DNA from: Candidatus Collierbacteria bacterium
Lineage (GTDB): Bacteria > Patescibacteriota > Microgenomatia > UBA1400 > MFAQ01
DNA: 9,648 bases
Reading direction: 5' to 3'
Assembly (NCBI GenBank): GCA_903873735.1
Contig: CAIQPO010000004.1
Span: 1-9,648 of the forward strand
Positions 7,700 through 9,648 of this stretch are shown here, one piece after another; the stretch's first letter is position 1, and each line of letters opens with the position of its first letter. The notes beneath the pieces were generated by a model, which saw nothing but the letters and a program-made list of their open reading frames with translations, was not told the DNA's origin and ran no database searches. Made by a program: the position numbers and the translations under genes.

Positions 7700-8599
7700 T
7701 TACCAATCCAACTCGTTCACATCCACGTCGATTTCTGACGTATCCTCGCGGTTGAAACTGCCTGCAATCACCGGGATGTTATGACCCGTTCGGCAAATCG
7801 ACCACAAGGCACCCATATCGTAAGGGTAGATGTCGGACTCGGGTTTCCTGTGGCTGATACAGCACTCGAGCATGGAAGCTCCAGCAAATCCAGCCACAGC
7901 ACTCACCCCCATGGGTCCAAATGCCAGCTTAATCTGCTCCACAGCCTGCACCATGCGCCACGGGCCACCATACTTGTCTACAGTTCGCAAATTGAGAAGC
8001 CAATCCATATCCGGCCTCACATCGCTCTGTAGCAGGCTCGGAAGCATTACGCCTCCATAGGGAGCCGAAGATACCGCCATAGCCTTGAGTGAGGACACCT
8101 CACCGATCAGGCCATAACCTGTTTCGTTTGACGCTCCACTCACAAAGGTAATCTCCCAGCCACTTTCCAGGGGAACAGTGGTGACGATGTGCCCTAGTAC
8201 GGTGGTAAGGCGCATGCCGCGCTCATCAGGGCGCAGGGTATAGGCCTCCCTACCGTCAGCAAACTCGTAGTTATGACCCACCTTGGCTTGCCATGCTTTC
8301 TTCAGAATCTTCAGCACCGCAGCCATACCAATCGTATCCGGATCAGTCCACGGATCCAGTCGAATGTCCAGTCCAGCCTCGGCCAAAAACCGATTTACTT
8401 CTTCGGCGGTAGGGGCAGCGTACGACATAAGTTCATCCCCTAGCCCAGAGAGCGCAGCCAGAGAGGCTGCTCGGTCTGTAATCAAGCCGGCCTGCATGTC
8501 ATTAGCAGGTATCCAGGAGAGATGATCCTTTAAAGGATGGATATATTTTTCGGCCGCAATCAAAGCAGGCCAAATGATCGGGATACTGATTCCATACAT
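7700..8599 (-). CDS. Hypothetical protein, ~299 aa, GC-rich, with strong expression signals
   Basis: I do not recognise the family. The protein starts MYGISIPIIWPALIAAEKY and ends in an acidic tail (SEIDVDVNELDW). Visible points: an Ala-rich helical N-terminal half (TDRAASLAALSGLGDELM; EEVNRFLAEAGLDIRLDPW), a middle strand-rich part (YTLRPDERGMRLTTVLGHIV), a Gly/Ala-rich stretch LAFGPMGVSAVAGFAGASM, and a Cys-His cluster CCISHRKPESDIYPYDMGALWSIC near the C-terminus. No signal peptide is clear. The frame can be extended to GTG 8605, but GGAGGTG lies at 8609-8603 and overlaps that GTG. ATG 8599 has the 7-base Shine-Dalgarno match at ideal spacing, so I chose it. The gene has its own promoter and terminator, faces its neighbours convergently, and is distinctly richer in GC (58-60% in two sampled 60-base lines versus ~40% in the A2M gene). 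This suggests transfer or different codon selection. Confidence 0.8.
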   Translation of the reverse strand: MYGISIPIIWPALIAAEKYIHPLKDHLSWIPANDMQAGLITDRAASLAALSGLGDELMSYAAPTAEEVNRFLAEAGLDIRLDPWTDPDTIGMAAVLKILKKAWQAKVGHNYEFADGREAYTLRPDERGMRLTTVLGHIVTTVPLESGWEITFVSGASNETGYGLIGEVSSLKAMAVSSAPYGGVMLPSLLQSDVRPDMDWLLNLRTVDKYGGPWRMVQAVEQIKLAFGPMGVSAVAGFAGASMLECCISHRKPESDIYPYDMGALWSICRTGHNIPVIAGSFNREDTSEIDVDVNELDW

Positions 8600-8602
8600 A
8601 GG

Positions 8603-8609
8603 CACCTCC
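8603..8609 (-). promoter_or_regulatory. Strong Shine-Dalgarno site GGAGGTG
   Basis: The - strand reads GGAGGTG then CCT then ATG: a seven-base match to the anti-Shine-Dalgarno sequence, with the GGAGG core 5 nt before ATG 8599. It overlaps the alternative GTG start at 8605, which makes that start unlikely. Among the gene starts in this window it is the only consensus-strength ribosome site. Confidence 0.85.
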
Positions 8610-8644
8610 AGAGAAAGTCGAGTGTGAATTTAAAGAACCTCAAT

Positions 8645-8674
8645 ATTATACCCTATAAGAGAAAAAATAGCTAA
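8645..8674 (-). promoter_or_regulatory. Sigma70-type promoter of the - strand gene
   Basis: On the - strand a perfect -10 hexamer TATAAT lies at 8650-8645. Upstream, after an 18-nt T-rich spacer, a poor -35 candidate TTAGCT is at 8674-8669. Transcription would start near 8638, giving a leader of ~38 nt that holds the Shine-Dalgarno site. The -10 is convincing; the -35 is weak. Confidence 0.65.
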
Positions 8675-8747
8675 CTTTCACCACAACAAGCAAGCTCTTA
8701 GCCTACCTTAGAAAAATGACGGCATCAGTCGAATAAAAAATCTAATG

Positions 8748-8818
8748 TCGGGGTACTCAGAATTGAACTGAGATCTCACGCACCCCATGCGTGAATACTG
8801 CCGTTATACTATACCCCG
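8748..8818 (-). tRNA. tRNA-Pro (anticodon GGG)
   Basis: Folded by hand on the - strand. The acceptor stem CGGGGTA/TACCCCG has 7 perfect pairs with C1-G72 and discriminator A73, as in bacterial tRNA-Pro. The D arm GTAT-AACGGCA-GTAT keeps A14, G18-G19 and A21, with two G-U pairs. The anticodon stem CACGC/GCGTG is perfect around loop ATGGGGT, giving U33, anticodon GGG (8786-8784) and G37. A short variable loop follows, then T stem CTCAG/CTGAG with loop TTCAATT. The length is 71 nt. After A73 the genome reads CATT, so CCA is not encoded and must be added by CCA-adding enzyme. A run of six T begins 8 nt downstream (8740-8735) and may help termination, but no separate hairpin is visible. The tRNA decodes CCC and CCU. 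Confidence 0.93.
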
Positions 8819-8829
8819 TTGTGCGCTCT

Positions 8830-8859
8830 ATTTTATCACGACCAGGTGAGTAAAGACCA
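8830..8859 (-). promoter_or_regulatory. Possible promoter of tRNA-Pro
   Basis: On the - strand a -10-like TAAAAT (8835-8830; 5 of 6 to consensus) lies 11 nt before the mature tRNA 5' end, giving a start near 8823. The -35 candidate TGGTCT (8859-8854) is poor. It is supported mainly by position. Confidence 0.35.
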
Positions 8860-8870
8860 GGTATTCACCT
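8840..8870. repeat. Short direct and inverted repeats between divergent promoters
   Basis: GACCAGGT occurs twice (8840-8847 and 8855-8862), with starts 15 bp apart. AGGTGA (8844-8849) also pairs as an inverted copy with TCACCT (8865-8870). The second copy overlaps the -35 element proposed for the + strand gene. The arrangement could be an operator controlling one or both divergent promoters, but sites this short can occur by chance. Confidence 0.35.
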
Positions 8871-8891
8871 CTTAATTTTCATGTATATAAT
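8864..8891 (+). promoter_or_regulatory. Promoter of the Cys-rich protein gene, probably leaderless
   Basis: -35 candidate TTCACC (8864-8869, 4 of 6 to consensus), a 16-nt spacer and a perfect -10 TATAAT (8886-8891). The expected start 6-8 nt after the -10 falls on or just past the ATG at 8898. No Shine-Dalgarno sequence is present upstream of that ATG, consistent with a leaderless mRNA. Confidence 0.6.
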
Positions 8892-8897
8892 GAAATT

Positions 8898-9648
8898 ATG
8901 AATAAGCAAAAAAGGTTGCTCGTTGCTGGACTTCTTTTGGTTGGTGTGGTTATTCTAGGTAGTGTTTTGTATTTACTCCAAAGTGGCAACTTTGGAAGCC
9001 AAGGTAGGGCATCATATGGCTCAACCATGGTTGGAAAACTTGTCAGAAAAGCTGATAGTGTCTGTACTAAATGCGTCGAGCAGTGTCCTGGTAAAGACAA
9101 TATCTTAAGAAGTTGCAATCCAATAGAATCCGATGGTACATCTACAGATAGCACCTGCAATGTAGCTGGTAGACTCGCAACTTGTGGTCAAAAACAATAT
9201 TGTTGTCCTTCAGCTGGAGGTAAATGGACCACTGATATGTCTAAATGTAAGCAGGGAAGAGATAAAAGAGACGGTGGTGGGCAAGATGAAACTGGCAGAC
9301 TAGCGCTAAGTTCAAAATACCGACTTCAAAAAGCTGCAGGATGGTGTGTCGAACTAATTGTTGATGGTGCCACAGCCGAAAAATATATCAATAAAGAGGT
9401 GTCCCTGATAGGTACCCTAAAAGAGCCATTCTTCCTGGTATCAAAAATAATGACTTCTACTCCTACCCCAACCAAGACTCCAACTCCAACTCTCACCAAA
9501 ACACCCACCCCTACCCCCACCACCGTTAGCTGTGTTCAGCAATGCCCAGGATCAGATAATGTCTTGAGAAGCTGTACACCTCCAGAAGCCGATGGCACCT
9601 CAAACGACAGTCTTTGTAATGCTGCTGGTAGAGTTGAAACTTGTGGCA
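8898..9648 (+). CDS. Secreted/anchored Cys-rich repeat protein with Thr-Pro linker (3' end outside window)
   Basis: The frame opens at ATG 8898 and stays open for 250 codons to the window edge. The protein starts MNKQKR followed by a hydrophobic helix (~7-27), so it is exported or anchored. A first Cys-rich unit spans residues 56-117 (Cys 56, 59, 63, 73, 87, 96, 102, 103, 117). A spacer region (118-185) includes Cys150. Next come a low-complexity Thr-Pro linker (186-209) and a second Cys-rich unit from 212. The two units share exact Cys spacing (4, 10, 14, 9 residues) and the pattern CPGxDNxLRSCxPxExDGTSxDSxCNxAGRxxTCG. Similar Cys-rich units seem familiar to me from Microgenomates surface proteins, but I cannot name the family and that memory is unchecked. 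The even Cys content suggests disulfides outside the cell. No in-frame start lies nearby upstream and there is no Shine-Dalgarno site. Confidence 0.85.
   Translation, partial: MNKQKRLLVAGLLLVGVVILGSVLYLLQSGNFGSQGRASYGSTMVGKLVRKADSVCTKCVEQCPGKDNILRSCNPIESDGTSTDSTCNVAGRLATCGQKQYCCPSAGGKWTTDMSKCKQGRDKRDGGGQDETGRLALSSKYRLQKAAGWCVELIVDGATAEKYINKEVSLIGTLKEPFFLVSKIMTSTPTPTKTPTPTLTKTPTPTPTTVSCVQQCPGSDNVLRSCTPPEADGTSNDSLCNAAGRVETCG
9072..9248 (+). repeat. Cys-rich protein repeat, unit 1
   Basis: Encodes residues 59-117 of the Cys-rich protein, from CVEQCPGKDNILRSC through YCCPSAGGKWTTDMSKC. It is the complete copy of the unit and includes a C-terminal Cys-Cys pair and WTTDM segment that the truncated second copy has not yet reached at the window edge. 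Confidence 0.85.
9453..9524 (+). repeat. Thr-Pro linker (low complexity)
   Basis: A run of Thr, Pro and a few Lys codons (residues 186-209, for example TPTPTKTPTPTLTKTPTPT) between two Cys-rich units. Such linkers are extended spacers in exported proteins and often glycosylated in other systems; glycosylation here is only a possibility. Confidence 0.85.
9531..9648 (+). repeat. Cys-rich protein repeat, unit 2 (cut by window end)
   Basis: Encodes residues 212-250, CVQQCPGSDNVLRSC onward. Every Cys present aligns with unit 1 at identical spacing, and about two thirds of residues are the same by eye. The rest of the unit, and perhaps more copies, lies beyond the window. Confidence 0.85.

Noticed and set aside
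7781..8525. Several + strand open frames of 76-83 codons across the GC-rich gene
   Set aside because: They lie opposite a well-supported - strand gene, lack ribosome sites, and read as low-complexity Ser/Pro/His-rich shadow translations.
8600..8605. GTG 8605 as the start of the - strand gene
   Set aside because: It overlaps the GGAGG Shine-Dalgarno core, which is ideally placed for ATG 8599.
8879..9523. Two - strand open frames opposite the Cys-rich protein gene, one rich in Val-Gly
   Set aside because: The Val-Gly run is just the complement of the Thr-Pro linker, and the + strand frame has a promoter, an export helix and matching Cys repeats.
1..9648. CRISPR arrays, insertion sequences, or alternative genetic code
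   Set aside because: No spaced repeat array, transposase or terminal inverted repeats were seen; TGA ends rnhB normally and no in-frame TGA interrupts the other genes.

Overview
The window looks like a stretch of a Patescibacteria (CPR) chromosome, possibly Microgenomates. That placement is an inference. It rests on the combination of a huge membrane-anchored alpha-2-macroglobulin (A2M) protein, a Memo-CapA fusion, a secreted Cys-rich repeat protein with a Thr-Pro linker, a compact AT-leaning layout (about 40% GC in a line sampled from the A2M gene), and a tRNA gene without an encoded CCA end. No taxonomic marker is complete. TGA ends the rnhB frame, which is compatible with the standard bacterial code.

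Left part, + strand (1-7685): four genes packed closely enough to form one transcription unit. They are the 3' end of rnhB (RNase HII), a 1,736-codon A2M-family protein, a 563-aa Memo domain-CapA phosphoesterase fusion whose ATG overlaps the A2M stop codon by one base, and an unrecognised 156-aa protein starting 5 nt later. The A2M protein carries a complete 130-residue Hint (intein-like) domain where other bacterial A2Ms have their Gly-rich bait segment. Its classical thioester Cys appears to be lost. A self-processing module has therefore replaced, or sits beside, the protease-sensitive trigger of the A2M fold. This is the most interesting object in the window.

Middle, - strand (7668-8680): a self-contained unit with a TATAAT promoter, a strong Shine-Dalgarno site, a ~299-aa unrecognised protein and a rho-independent terminator. 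Sampled lines of this gene are 58-60% GC, so it stands out from its neighbours. The terminator lies inside the last codons of the convergent 156-aa gene.

Right part (8748-9648): a tRNA-Pro(GGG) gene on the - strand. Divergent from it, a + strand gene of at least 250 codons runs off the window. It encodes a secreted or membrane-anchored protein with two nearly identical Cys-rich repeats joined by a Thr-Pro linker. Its promoter is placed so that the transcript would start at or next to the ATG (leaderless).

The left cluster and the right-hand gene both point to cell-surface functions: a membrane-tethered A2M-like trap or processing protein, an anchored phosphoesterase, and a Cys-rich surface protein.
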